DNA of 34,767 nt from a virus. The translations under genes and the position numbers were made by a program. Positions within the stretch are counted from its first letter, which is position 1. The number at the start of each line of letters is the position of its first letter. Shown here piece by piece: positions 6,907 to 16,300 of this stretch. The notes under the pieces were generated by a model. The model was given only the letters and a program-made list of their open reading frames with translations, was not told where the DNA came from and made no database searches. The DNA lies in IMG/VR virus record IMGVR_UViG_3300037847_003861, positions 1-34,767 of that record; one strand, written 5' to 3'.

Positions 6907-8022
6907 CTACGACAGTGTTCGTCGTTGGGGTGAATGTTCGATGATCCCTGATTCTTCACAGGAATCTAAAAACTCATTAGCGAGTTGTTTCTTGCCGCCT
7001 TTGTCTGCTGTGTCACCAACAGCCTTGGCAATTTTCGCAAGAGGGAGGCTTACATGGCTTAGGATGGTTTCAGTGTCAACACCATATTTTTCAGCAATGC
7101 TTAAAAAGGTCTTGTTGTCAGTAACATTTCTACGCCCAGCCATTTTCTTGAGGCGTAAGTTTGGGAACTCTAACCCTTCTTCTGCAAGGGATACGGCTCG
7201 TTTCTTAAATCCATCTGCCCAGTTAGTTACAATCTTAGCGATTGCCCACAGTTGCTCTAAGACTTCTGGGTCTTCTGTTGAGTCAAGGTCTACGTCAGGT
7301 AACTGTGGGTTTATCTTTTTCGCTACCTCAACAACAAGACCACCAAGTGCAGGACAAACATCTTCAAACTGGCAGAACCTACAATTAACTGTTGGCGTTA
7401 GCTCAGATAGATCGGGTGTCCCTTTCTCCCATTTTGGTCTGACTTTTTCTGCTTGTAAAATGACCGCAGATAATTCGTCAACGAGTTCATCTAAATCATG
7501 GCGATAAAACCTATGAGATAAAATCTCATTTCTCTGTGGTATAAAGAATACAAACTCTATTGATTCTAATTTTGGGAATCTTTGGAAGCACCCAACAGTG
7601 TAAGCTTTGGCTTGCCAGTTCTTATCGGGGGTGTCGATCTTGCTGATACCCGTCTTGTAATCGATCAACACCCCCTCCGTGCCCCCATACACGTTAAGAA
7701 AATCACATGTCCCATATGTAGATGTGCCACGTAATTCAACATCAAGAACAATTTCAGCATGGGACTCAGTAAGTTCTTTGTCCGCATAATTCATCAGATA
7801 TTCTTTTTGATCTGCTATGATCTCATTGAATATAGAAATCTCTTCTTCCGACTGAAGGTTTGAGGAATCATTAATTTCAATAGCCTCATGGATTCTAGTC
7901 CCCATCTCAGCGGCAGCATTAGTCCCTTCTCTGCCCTTATACCCAGCGCAGCCAGCACAATATTTTAGGCTACTTGGGGAGAACTCTGCGTGTCCTCTTT
8001 CAGAGTGGGCGGGTAAATTCAT
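6907..8022 (-). CDS. Cas4/RecB-like PD-(D/E)XK exonuclease with probable Fe-S cluster (DUF2800-like)
   Basis: A 371-residue protein. The N-terminus HAEFSPSSLKYCAGCAGY, followed by GTRIHEAIE (His45), is typical of phage DUF2800/PDDEXK_1 nucleases. Catalytic residues are Asp107 in TYGTCDFLNVY, Asp121 and Lys123 in IDYKTG, and Gln137/Tyr141 in NWQAKAY. Cys214, Cys217 and Cys223 (NCRFCQFEDVCPAL), together with N-terminal Cys22/Cys25, could hold an iron-sulfur cluster as in Cas4 and AddB. The probable role is resection of DNA ends for recombination or replication, next to a candidate ssDNA-binding protein and a RuvC-like resolvase. The C-terminal ~100 residues are helical and basic. Confidence 0.82.
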   Translation of the reverse strand: MNLPAHSERGHAEFSPSSLKYCAGCAGYKGREGTNAAAEMGTRIHEAIEINDSSNLQSEEEISIFNEIIADQKEYLMNYADKELTESHAEIVLDVELRGTSTYGTCDFLNVYGGTEGVLIDYKTGISKIDTPDKNWQAKAYTVGCFQRFPKLESIEFVFFIPQRNEILSHRFYRHDLDELVDELSAVILQAEKVRPKWEKGTPDLSELTPTVNCRFCQFEDVCPALGGLVVEVAKKINPQLPDVDLDSTEDPEVLEQLWAIAKIVTNWADGFKKRAVSLAEEGLEFPNLRLKKMAGRRNVTDNKTFLSIAEKYGVDTETILSHVSLPLAKIAKAVGDTADKGGKKQLANEFLDSCEESGIIEHSPQRRTLS

Positions 8023-8053
8023 GCGCCCACATTCTCACACCCTGCTGATACCG

Positions 8054-8551
8054 TCAAAGAGATTTTTCAATTTTTTCTAATCCCCATAAATAACGGGCGA
8101 TTAAAAACGCATCCACCATTCCGTCATGGGGTTTGCGACACCTCTTATTTTTCAGCCAGTTTTCTTCTGGGGCAATGTGTTCTGCCCTAGCTAACGCTGT
8201 TTGTTTGGTGGTCCCCTTCGGTCTAAAACCTAACATTATCTTTTGCCACTTGTGGACAGACACTCTGAACACTTCGTATTCATTTGTCTCAGCCATCCCT
8301 ATTATCTTACCAAAGCTCAACGCCATTGAACGAACGGCTTGTGAACTTTTTGCATGGGGTAGTGGTTCTTCAATTGCCAGCACAAATGGTGTATTGAAAT
8401 CTAATAACCAGTTTTTAATTTTGATAGTGTCTACTTCACGTTTCTTGCAAACCCACTTAGTGGGCATAGCTATTTTATCAATGGGGCTTCCATCAAACCT
8501 AGCTATGGCACAAAGCCCACCATCTAAACCGTTATCAATACCGACGATCAA
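8054..8551 (-). CDS. RuvC-like Holliday junction resolvase / RNase H-fold nuclease
   Basis: A 165-residue protein with the RuvC fold. Strand 1 carries Asp6 in IVGIDNGLDGG, Glu61/Glu62 fall in LAIEEPLP, and the last helix carries His142, Asp143 and Asp147 (PHDGMVDAFLIARY). These acidic residues would bind two Mg ions and cut branched DNA, probably resolving replication intermediates before packaging. The start is TTG at 8551: no in-frame ATG precedes strand 1, and a later start would remove catalytic Asp6. TTG overlaps the TGA stop of the upstream gene, which suggests coupled translation. The length is normal for phage RuvC-like enzymes. Confidence 0.82.
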   Translation of the reverse strand: MIVGIDNGLDGGLCAIARFDGSPIDKIAMPTKWVCKKREVDTIKIKNWLLDFNTPFVLAIEEPLPHAKSSQAVRSMALSFGKIIGMAETNEYEVFRVSVHKWQKIMLGFRPKGTTKQTALARAEHIAPEENWLKNKRCRKPHDGMVDAFLIARYLWGLEKIEKSL

Positions 8552-8775
8552 AATAAATTAAGTGTTACTATTAGACCATCACCAGAAGCTGGTGTGTATA
8601 CAAAAATGTTTTTCTTTAATCCCTGCAAGAAAGCTATCTCTCTAGCATTGTTAGGGATCACTCTGTAAAAAGCTCCTTCAAGTTGCTTTATCACAAACGA
8701 CACATCTTTATCATCTTTATTGCGGATGATAACTTTTGGATCGTGGACAAGTTCCTTGTTTTTAAAGAGCTTCAT
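8548..8775 (-). CDS. Small hypothetical protein
   Basis: A 75-residue protein with alternating beta-type segments (PKVIIRNKDDKDVSFVIKQL, FYRVIPNN, NIFVYTPASGDGLIVTLNLF). No known family or motif recognised. It overlaps both neighbours by four bases, so it is embedded in the operon from terminase small subunit to resolvase. The purine-rich AAAAGAA before its ATG could act as a weak ribosome-binding site. A role in DNA metabolism is only suggested by position. Confidence 0.65.
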   Translation of the reverse strand: MKLFKNKELVHDPKVIIRNKDDKDVSFVIKQLEGAFYRVIPNNAREIAFLQGLKKNIFVYTPASGDGLIVTLNLF

Positions 8776-9110
8776 TTCTTTTCAACAATACTAGTGTCAA
8801 TAAATTGTGGGGCTTGAGGACCAAAGTCAGTATCCATTAATTGTTCTAATGCTAGGCGAGCGTCCTCAGCACACAACCCATGTTCCTCTTGTAAAATCTG
8901 TAAAGACTTTGCGCTGCTGTAACAAGCAACTGGAGGTTCATTAGGTTTATCTACAACTCCAATTAAAGCGCGTTCAAGTTGGTTAAAGAAAATTACTTCT
9001 TCATACCTCACTTCTCTAGGATCTTCGTGCCCAATGTAATTAGACCTTTTGACGTAAGGGTCTTGTTCTGGGTTGTAGTCCCAAGAGAAGTTATCAAAGT
9101 TGTTAATCAT
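8772..9110 (-). CDS. Conserved phage hypothetical protein
   Basis: A 112-residue acidic protein. The central part, FFNQLERALIGVV followed by VACYSSAKSLQIL and a C-terminal FGPQAPQFID, has the same order of elements as a widespread phage protein family I recall (ALIGV, CYS, helix with a dGm/GL segment, then tP.F), typically near replication genes and of unknown function. The ATG lies inside the last codons of the terminase small-subunit gene (8-base overlap), and its stop overlaps the next start. No catalytic motif is visible. Confidence 0.7.
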   Translation of the reverse strand: MINNFDNFSWDYNPEQDPYVKRSNYIGHEDPREVRYEEVIFFNQLERALIGVVDKPNEPPVACYSSAKSLQILQEEHGLCAEDARLALEQLMDTDFGPQAPQFIDTSIVEKK

Positions 9111-9675
9111 TGGGTTCGATGTCGATTACAGTTCCGTTCCCCCTATCTGCTTTCTTGTTATTTAAGATAGAGATATCTATTTGCATTTTGTTTGCGGACC
9201 CACCTCCAGACTTAGAATTAAGCCCTAAATTTCTGCGGATAAGTTGATCTAACTCTGAAAGTTCTTTTACATTTCTAGGACCACTAATGTTTTTCATACT
9301 ATCCCGCGCTAGTCTAATAGCTGCTTGAGCTATGTAGTTTTGATATTGATCGGCAGGACTCGCCTGACTTTCAGCAATATTGAGAATATCCTGCTCCTCT
9401 TTGATTCTTGCATCGTGCCTAGCTAATTTTGCTGCTTCATCTGTGAGCTTATCTAGGTCTACCCCATCGACAGATTCTACAGTCATGTCGATTTCTTCTT
9501 CGTTTTTCGACACATCGGCTCCATTTTTTCTAGCTGGGATTCCCCTTTTTTTAAACCAACGCCTCACTGTTCCTGCATGAACACCAAGTTCTTTTGCAAT
9601 GGCTGACGTTTTCCAATCGGCGTGATACATATCAACTGCTCGTTGTTGGATTTCTTCTTTCGGATTGATACCCAT
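9103..9675 (-). CDS. terS: Probable terminase small subunit (TerS)
   Basis: A 190-residue protein. Residues ~19-45 form a helix-turn-helix (TSAIAKELGVHAGTVRRWFKKRG) like those in DNA-binding domains of small terminase subunits. An acidic linker and a helical region (about 80-150: AKLARHDARIKEEQDIL, YIAQAAIRLARDSM) follow, suitable for oligomerisation. The role would be recognition of the packaging site. Its ATG is only 26 bases from the ATG of terL on the opposite strand; terS and terL are normally on the same strand, so this is unusual. A general transcription regulator with an HTH is the alternative. Confidence 0.68.
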   Translation of the reverse strand: MGINPKEEIQQRAVDMYHADWKTSAIAKELGVHAGTVRRWFKKRGIPARKNGADVSKNEEEIDMTVESVDGVDLDKLTDEAAKLARHDARIKEEQDILNIAESQASPADQYQNYIAQAAIRLARDSMKNISGPRNVKELSELDQLIRRNLGLNSKSGGGSANKMQIDISILNNKKADRGNGTVIDIEPND

Positions 9676-9692
9676 GTTAAATGCTTTATTGT
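9665..9692 (+). promoter_or_regulatory. Candidate promoter for terL inside the start of terS
   Basis: TTGATA (9665-9670) and TATTGT (9687-9692) with a 16-base spacer resemble sigma70 elements (5/6 and 4/6). The predicted start would fall within a few bases of the terL ATG at 9702. The -35 element lies within the terS coding region. The match is modest and could be chance in AT-rich DNA. Confidence 0.3.
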
Positions 9693-9701
9693 TATTAAAA
9701 T

Positions 9702-11489
9702 ATGGCTTTAATAGCTGAGAGGAGCAAGCAGTTACTAGAACCCAAAATCGATCCGAAAACTAAACGGATGGATGTGGGTGGTTTTCAACTACCCCCTACG
9801 AGTTTATTAACTGCACTTTTATATGGTTTCGCTAAACACGAGGAGGTTATTGCTCGTGAATATTACTTCTGGAGAATATGTGACGAACTCTGGAATAACG
9901 AAGATCTCCCAGAAAAATTAATGGTTCGTCATCCTTGGGCAGAGATGATGATTCGCGCTGCTCTGGAGAATAAATATTTAGCTATAGGGGGGAGTGCTTC
10001 CTCTGGTAAGTCCCATACTATGGCTGCGTGGGGTATTGTTAACTGGTTGTGTCAACCACAAGATACTCTTGTTTTGATGACCTCTACTACTTTGCGTGAA
10101 GCTCGTAAACGTATCTGGGGTAGTGTTATGTCTCTCCTATCCGTGATTGATGATGCACCAATCAAGATTCGGGATTCAATTGGCAACGCTGCTTACATAA
10201 ATGAGAAAGACGTTTTGATTGAGCGAGCAGGTCTCTCGTTGATTTCAGCAGAAAAAAGTAAAACTAAAGAAGCTGTTGGTAAGTTCATCGGTATCAAGCA
10301 GAAACGTGTGATCCTTATTGGCGACGAGCTTTCAGAACTTTCTGAAGCTATCCTTCACGCAGGTCTTACAAACTTGAGTAAGAACCCTTCATTTCAAATG
10401 ATTGGTATGTCCAACCCCAATAGCCGCTTCGATGCTTTTGGGGTGTGGTCAACTCCTGTCGATGGTTGGGATAGTGTTGACACAAATACTGCTGATGAGT
10501 GGGACACAAAATGGAAGGGCAAGTATCTGCGATTAGATGGTGAGAGATCTCCCAACATTATGGCGGGAGAAACAATATACCCTTGGCTACCAACAGAAGA
10601 AAAACTAGCAGAGGACAAAGCTCTACTAGGGGTTGAGAGCAGGGGGTATATGCGAATGGTTCGGGCAGTCTTCTTTGATAGTGATGAAACCACAGGCATA
10701 TACACAGAGAATGAGATCACTACGAGCAAAGCAATGAACTCTGTTCAGTGGCAAAGCACCCCTGTAAATCTATGTGGCATCGACCCTGCCTTCACTAACG
10801 GGGGAGACAGGACTATACTTTATACAGCTAAATGTGGGTATGACCAGTCTGGTCAATACGTTATTGAGTTTGGCAAAGCCATCCATTTAAACGATGACGC
10901 TACAAATAAAGCAGTTCCGAGAACATATCAGATTGTCCGACAGATTCGGGAGCATTGCGAGAAGCTAAATATCCCCCCAGAAAATGTAAGCGTTGATGCC
11001 ACTGGAGCTGGTGCTCCGTTCTGCGATGTGTTGGCAGGAGAATGGTCCAATAGATTCATGCGGATATCATTTGGTGGTAAGGCAAGTGACAAAAGAGTAA
11101 GTGCAAACAGCAAGTTGGTAGGCACTGAACTCTATGTAAATAGGGTTTCTGAGCTTTGGTTTGTGGGCAAAGAGCTAATGAGAACTCGTCAAGTCTTTGG
11201 AGTGACCTCTGATTTAGCCCAAGAAATAACTGGAAGAAACTATGACCATGTAAAAGGATCGACTCTACGCATGAAGATCGAATCAAAGCCAGAGTTCAAA
11301 GCTCGCTTTGGACGCAGCCCCGACCTTGCAGATGCAGCATTTCTAGCCTTAGATTGTGCCCGTCAACGCTTAGGTTTAGTTGCGGTTGACCCACCAAAAG
11401 AAGGAGATCCTGCTTTAAACAGGCCAAGAAGGAGTATGAAGTATCTATCTGGTGCGCTACAGAATGCTGACACTACCCTAGTCGATTGA
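9702..11489 (+). CDS. terL: Terminase large subunit (TerL)
   Basis: A 595-residue packaging motor. The ATPase domain has Walker A at 97-104 (GSASSGKS), Walker B ending Asp208-Glu209 (RVILIGDEL) and a coupling motif near 237-240 (SNPN). The nuclease domain (RNase H-like) has Asp361 in LCGIDPAFTNGGD, Asp432 in VSVDATGAG and Asp544 in PDLADAAFLALD. It translocates DNA into the prohead and cuts the concatemer. It stands alone at the head of the + strand late unit, with ejection-type proteins rather than portal and capsid genes following. Its TGA (11487-11489) lies inside the -35 box of the next promoter. Confidence 0.95.
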   Translation: MALIAERSKQLLEPKIDPKTKRMDVGGFQLPPTSLLTALLYGFAKHEEVIAREYYFWRICDELWNNEDLPEKLMVRHPWAEMMIRAALENKYLAIGGSASSGKSHTMAAWGIVNWLCQPQDTLVLMTSTTLREARKRIWGSVMSLLSVIDDAPIKIRDSIGNAAYINEKDVLIERAGLSLISAEKSKTKEAVGKFIGIKQKRVILIGDELSELSEAILHAGLTNLSKNPSFQMIGMSNPNSRFDAFGVWSTPVDGWDSVDTNTADEWDTKWKGKYLRLDGERSPNIMAGETIYPWLPTEEKLAEDKALLGVESRGYMRMVRAVFFDSDETTGIYTENEITTSKAMNSVQWQSTPVNLCGIDPAFTNGGDRTILYTAKCGYDQSGQYVIEFGKAIHLNDDATNKAVPRTYQIVRQIREHCEKLNIPPENVSVDATGAGAPFCDVLAGEWSNRFMRISFGGKASDKRVSANSKLVGTELYVNRVSELWFVGKELMRTRQVFGVTSDLAQEITGRNYDHVKGSTLRMKIESKPEFKARFGRSPDLADAAFLALDCARQRLGLVAVDPPKEGDPALNRPRRSMKYLSGALQNADTTLVD

Positions 11490-11514
11490 CTTTTGTTACT
11501 TTAAATACTATAAT
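11486..11514 (+). promoter_or_regulatory. Near-consensus sigma70 promoter at the terL end
   Basis: TTGACT at 11486-11491 (5/6 to TTGACA) and TATAAT at 11509-11514 (6/6) are separated by exactly 17 bases. This is the best promoter match I found in the window. Transcription would start about 7 bases after the -10 box, around 11521-11522, which is the ATG of the next gene, implying a leaderless mRNA for the ejection-protein operon. Confidence 0.75.
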
Positions 11515-11521
11515 TTAGGTT

Positions 11522-12325
11522 ATGCCGAGCCATTATTCTAAGAAGAAACAAGAAGAGGAAGAAGCTTTGAAAAATGCGCAGGGGGTTATGCGCACTGAGG
11601 TTGATGAAGATGGCGAGCCAATCGATCCAAAACTACGTCTTATTGGCACAGCTAGTAAACAAAATAAACCTATTACTTCAGGCGCAGGAGGAAGCACAGG
11701 CTCAGGAGCATCAACAAAACAACCAACTTCCTTTGCTCAATCTGACCCAAGAGTGAGAGAAGAGCGGGAGCGATTAGAAACCGCTAGGTATAACGCAATG
11801 CGGGATGGCTCTATGAAACAGGAGCGTAGGGATTTGATGGACAGGTTGACCAAAGCTGTTGACCTAACTAAAGAACAGGGAAGAGATGATCGGATTGCGG
11901 AGATAAAAGATATTGCTTTGAACGAGCTGATGGTTAAACCCGAAGCATTTGAAAGACAGTTGACCAAAGCAAACAAAACTTCACAAAGAGCATATGATGC
12001 TTTCTATGAAAGGAATACAAAAGGTGGGGGATTAAATCGCAGGAGAAAATTATATTCTCGTATGGGTGGTTTGAGAAAAGCAAGGAGGCTCAGGAAGATG
12101 GGGTTTGTAGATGCGGCTAATCAAGCAGCATCAGACTGGGCAAGGTCAATGGACAGTGAAGCACCTGCTGTAGCAACTCAAGGATTCTTAGCAGCAAGAG
12201 GGCAAGCTATGGACAGAGTGGAAAGAACAAGACAAAACAACGCTAGGTTGCAGCAGCTTCTTGTAGATAGAATGGAACAGCGTCTTAAAGAAGACCCTAA
12301 GTTTATGCCTAACGTAGTAATATAA
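11522..12325 (+). CDS. Putative internal virion (ejection) protein, 267 aa
   Basis: A 267-residue, highly charged protein. The first ~80 residues are low-complexity with a Gly/Ser/Ala-rich linker (SGAGGSTGSGAS). The rest is predicted to be long helices rich in Arg and Glu (RVREERERLETARYNAMRDG, RRRKLYSRMGGLRKARRLRK). No catalytic motif or known family is seen. Its place, first of three genes in front of a giant virion-type protein and directly after terL, suggests an internal virion protein comparable in role (not sequence) to T7 gp14/gp15. It shares one base with the next gene (TAATG). Confidence 0.5.
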   Translation: MPSHYSKKKQEEEEALKNAQGVMRTEVDEDGEPIDPKLRLIGTASKQNKPITSGAGGSTGSGASTKQPTSFAQSDPRVREERERLETARYNAMRDGSMKQERRDLMDRLTKAVDLTKEQGRDDRIAEIKDIALNELMVKPEAFERQLTKANKTSQRAYDAFYERNTKGGGLNRRRKLYSRMGGLRKARRLRKMGFVDAANQAASDWARSMDSEAPAVATQGFLAARGQAMDRVERTRQNNARLQQLLVDRMEQRLKEDPKFMPNVVI

Positions 12326-13302
12326 TGGCTGAACAAGATAACATGCCCCCCGATAATTTCTTTGAGCGTGATATAGCTCCGCTCAGAAACAATTTTAATC
12401 TTACAAGAGAGGAGACTGCGTTTATTGGTGCTCTTGAAGATCAACGCATGGCACCCCAACTTCAAATGCAAATGAAGTTGCGCTCACAGCTTCTTCAAGA
12501 AAGGAACGCAGATTTAGCATACCAAAGTAGTTTGTTTGAATTTGAAGAGCGTAAGAGAAAGGCTCAAGAACAAATTGATTTTGCTGACAAAGCTGAAGCT
12601 GTTACTAGAGATCTTAATAATATAGTTAACGACAACACTAAATCTGTCTTTGAGAAACAACAAGCAGTAGCTACATACGGAATCCAAAATGCACAATTGA
12701 TTAGCAAGATTCCATCTGCTGGCATCATGTTGAGATCGGCAGAAAGCTCACTCAAGTCTCAAGCTGCACAAACAGATGCTGCTGATAAACAAAGCGGAAC
12801 ATTATTCCAAGTAGCTCAGACAGGAGCTATGACTCCTGAACAGTTCTCTGAAGAAGTAAACGCAGATGGCATCGTCACAGATAGAGAAAGAATCCTAGAG
12901 AGGATGAACAAGTCTATCTTCGATAGGAACAAAGCTAGAAGTGACGCAGCAACTGCTGCTGCTGGAGCAAAAGCTGACGCAGATTTTGATGCGACAGTGC
13001 GAAGACAACTAACCGAGGACTTATCAGGTCTTGATGATATTGCTGCGTATGTGAAGTCTGTCCAAGAAGGAATGCCAAAGCAGGGCATGGACGAGGATGA
13101 AGATACATTTGCTGCATCAAAGACAAAGTATGAGTCTGAACAACTAAAAGATATAGGGTTGCCAGAGGGAATCAACACAGTTCAAGCTGCTCAAAAATAT
13201 ATCCTTCAGCAAAGGAACAAGCTGAGATTACAGTCGAAAACCAGAACACGAGCCGATGACCCAGATGGCGCGGGAGGAGACATGACTGACCCAATTGATT
13301 AA
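12325..13302 (+). CDS. Putative internal virion (ejection) protein, 325 aa
   Basis: A 325-residue protein that is almost wholly alpha-helical with coiled-coil character (LQMQMKLRSQLLQERNADLA, FEERKRKAQEQIDFADKAEA) and rich in Ala, Gln and Asp. Two Ala-rich stretches (SDAATAAAGAKADADFD) and an acidic segment (GMDEDEDTF) follow. No membrane segment or enzyme motif is visible. Translation probably couples to the 267-aa gene. The helical make-up and position before the 4124-aa gene fit a T7 gp15-like ejectosome component, by analogy only. It ends MTDPID, followed by a 37-base AT-rich gap with no strong regulatory signal. Confidence 0.5.
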   Translation: MAEQDNMPPDNFFERDIAPLRNNFNLTREETAFIGALEDQRMAPQLQMQMKLRSQLLQERNADLAYQSSLFEFEERKRKAQEQIDFADKAEAVTRDLNNIVNDNTKSVFEKQQAVATYGIQNAQLISKIPSAGIMLRSAESSLKSQAAQTDAADKQSGTLFQVAQTGAMTPEQFSEEVNADGIVTDRERILERMNKSIFDRNKARSDAATAAAGAKADADFDATVRRQLTEDLSGLDDIAAYVKSVQEGMPKQGMDEDEDTFAASKTKYESEQLKDIGLPEGINTVQAAQKYILQQRNKLRLQSKTRTRADDPDGAGGDMTDPID

Positions 13303-13339
13303 TATATAGATATAACTAAACAACATACCTGCTACTGCT

Positions 13340-16300
13340 ATGTCAGATCCAAGCAACCCAATAAAAAATAATTTTGTAGAAACTTCGTTTAGCGAATGGA
13401 GAGCTAATAACCCATACGAAGATAAAGTTGAAAGTCTAGGCAGGTATACAGAGCATCTACGAAATGAATATCTTGAAGCAGGGAGATATGACGAAGTAGT
13501 TGAGAGCCAGCTCCAGACTAATTTAAGTAAAGGTCTTCAGGCTAACCAACTGGTAACTCAAGAAAATGTTGATCAGATTAATCAACAACTTAAATCTTTT
13601 CGTAAGCCTGACCTATTAACATCTGTAAACACTCTGCTTGATGGAGACCCCATCAACGATGAGTTCCTTGATGATAGGCAAAAACAAATTCTAACTCGCT
13701 TTCAAAAAGAAAAAGAGCTGGGCCAACAAGGAGATGTAGCAACTGTCAGTGAGATTGTTCGCGAAGCAAACAGGGAAAAATATACTTCTCTATACAAGTC
13801 AGGAGAAATACTAGCCGCTGTCATTGAAGACGAAGAAGGTAACGAAATATTTTTAGGGGGTCAGATTCCTGAGAATATGACCGAAGCAGATGTTCTGAAG
13901 AAGACATCTCAGTATGGCGTCAGTGCATCCAACTTATTTGACCTTCGTTTCAAGAGAGAAGTTATGCCTGAGAATAATGGACTGATGAGATATGAAGTCC
14001 AGAAAAGACAAATGGCTGACTTTGAGGTTAGGGAACTATTGGCTAACACGGAGGATTTGGGAGTTAAAGCTGCACTATATGGTTTAGCTAAAGAATACGC
14101 GGACGATAAAACATGGGACTGGGGAGACAAGTTCAACTACTGGGCAAGTGATGGTTTGCAAGACCTGTTGCGGGGAGTAACTACTTTCTTTAGTAGCGGC
14201 GAAAAGAAAAAGGAGGGGCAGAAGGCAATCGTCTTGGATAAACTTCGTGAGAAGTATGAAGACGAAACAGATGAAGCAAGAGCGAAGCTCCGCACGTTCA
14301 TTCAAAATGAAACAGATTATTCCTCTGACGTTATAGATGACGTTATCAACGATGTTACCATTAAGTATGCCTTCGGAGGAGATGCTAAAGAAAATGTAAA
14401 TCCGTTTACTAAGTATACAGATAACGAGGATGAGCAAGACAAGAACGTCCACAGGACCAGATATAGCGGGACTCTTGTAGCAGCGGATCTTATTTTATCC
14501 CCTACAAAATTTAGCGAAGCTTTGCGCCAAGCTGGGGTGACAGGTAGAGCAGCAGCACTAGCAGAAAAAGAAAGAGAGTTGGCAGTCATAAGAGATTATG
14601 ACCGTATGTCTGAGATACTTTTAAAAGAAGAATCTACTTCTGAAGAGTATCAAAAAGCAATTATCGAAGGTAAACAAAAAGGCTTAACTAATTCCCAAAT
14701 CATAGAGGGTTTTAGAAAGACACACGACTTCGGGAAAATTGCCCATCGTTTCAGCGGGGTGGGTAGTAGTATAATAGAAGGTTTTCAAAGTATTGGTTAT
14801 GGTCTTGCTGCTGCTGGGTTAGGTTCTGAACAATGGGGACAAGAAGGATTAAAAAGAATATCAGAAAATAATGCACATGACCGCGCCGTAGCACAAATCT
14901 TCGGTATGGAGATGGGAGCAGGACAAGATTTCATGGAGGCTATTGCCCCTATGATGACTGACGCTGCGTTAACTGCATTGTTAACAGCGGGAACTGCAAA
15001 AGTAGGAGCATGGGGAGGTGCCGCTTACATCACAGCTAAATCATCTGGAACTGCTGCTGCCAGATCTTTAATAATGTCAACGGCTAGACAAGCACTTGCC
15101 ACCGTAGGTAAGGAGACAGCAGAGGAAGCCGCCGAAAGATTACTTAAATCGACGGCAATGAAGGGAGCTAGTAGGGATGCTACCTTTACCGCTGTTAAAG
15201 CTTATAACAGTAAACTAGCTAAGAGATTAAATATTGGTGCCGCATCATTTATTCCTGCCGCAACAAGATCTGGTTCTAATACTTACGGAGTTATCTTTCA
15301 GACAGTTGAAGATGATCTAACTCTGAAACACAAAACTGAAGAAGGTTGGGAAGAAGGTTGGAGTCTTGAGAGAGTAAAAGAAGAAGCACATGACGCAGCA
15401 ATTGGTGGTGCCATAACTCAAGGCACGATAACTGGATTACTGACTGCTGGTTTTGGTATGATCGGTAGGGGTGGTCTTGAAGAAGCATTCATGCGGGGCA
15501 TGAGTTTCCGCCAGATGAAACAGATTACTTCTAATGTAATGGGGAGAAATCTTGGCGATGCTACTTTCCAGAAGATAATGAATACCGCCTTAACTAAGGT
15601 TAAGAAAGTCCATCGATTAGAAGCACCTAAAGGATTTCTTAGGTCGGCTCTTGATGAGGGTATTGAAGAAGGTGTTGACGAGTTTATCAACACGTTAACT
15701 GTAGACGCTTTCACAAACCAAGAGACATCCTTGTTTGATCGTATGTCTTCAGCATGGCATGGGTTTGTTCTAGGTGCTGCTTTAGGTGGGAGTGGTAATC
15801 TTGTTAGCAAGACTGCAAAAAATATTGCCCCCAAAAGATTTTTAGATAGGGCTGCTGCCGCAAGAGTAGAGCGTGATGTATTCAAAGAGTATGAGCGTGA
15901 GGTAGAAGCACAGGGTCTGGGAGAAAAACTAAGGGAAGCTGGTTCACCAGCCACGGCACAGGAGGCAGAACGATTGATCCGCCAATACAAAAGAGCAGAG
16001 CGTCCTGAAAAAACTGCAACACTAGAGCCTACTCGTAGTGCGGTTGAAGAAGTAGAGGACGAGATCGATTCGATTATTGAAGAAGAAGGTGACGAGCTTA
16101 GTGATGCGGAGATGGATGAGATCAATGCAGAGTTAGCAACCTTAGTTACTCCTGAAGCTGTAAGAAAAGAGATGCAGAAAATTACTGCGGACGATTTGCA
16201 AAGCACACAAGTTAATCCTGACGCTGCCAGCAACCCAGCAATTGAAGTAGCTCAACAAGCAGAAGGAGGTTCAACTTCAGCGGCAGTTTATCTTTCGTCA

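Noticed and set aside
6884-7507. 207-residue + strand frame
   Set aside because: It lies opposite the well-supported exonuclease gene; composition (Ser/Arg/Leu-rich, no motif) is that of an antisense shadow.
8133-8561. 142-residue + strand frame
   Set aside because: Antisense to the RuvC-like gene, whose catalytic residues are intact.
13303-13339. Promoter before the giant gene (TATAAC at 13311)
   Set aside because: No -35 element at a workable distance (TTGATT is only 10 bases away); the gene is probably read from the promoter at 11486.
15418-16233. 271-residue - strand frame inside the giant gene
   Set aside because: Ser- and Pro-rich antisense translation of an intact long gene; no motif, no neighbours on that strand.
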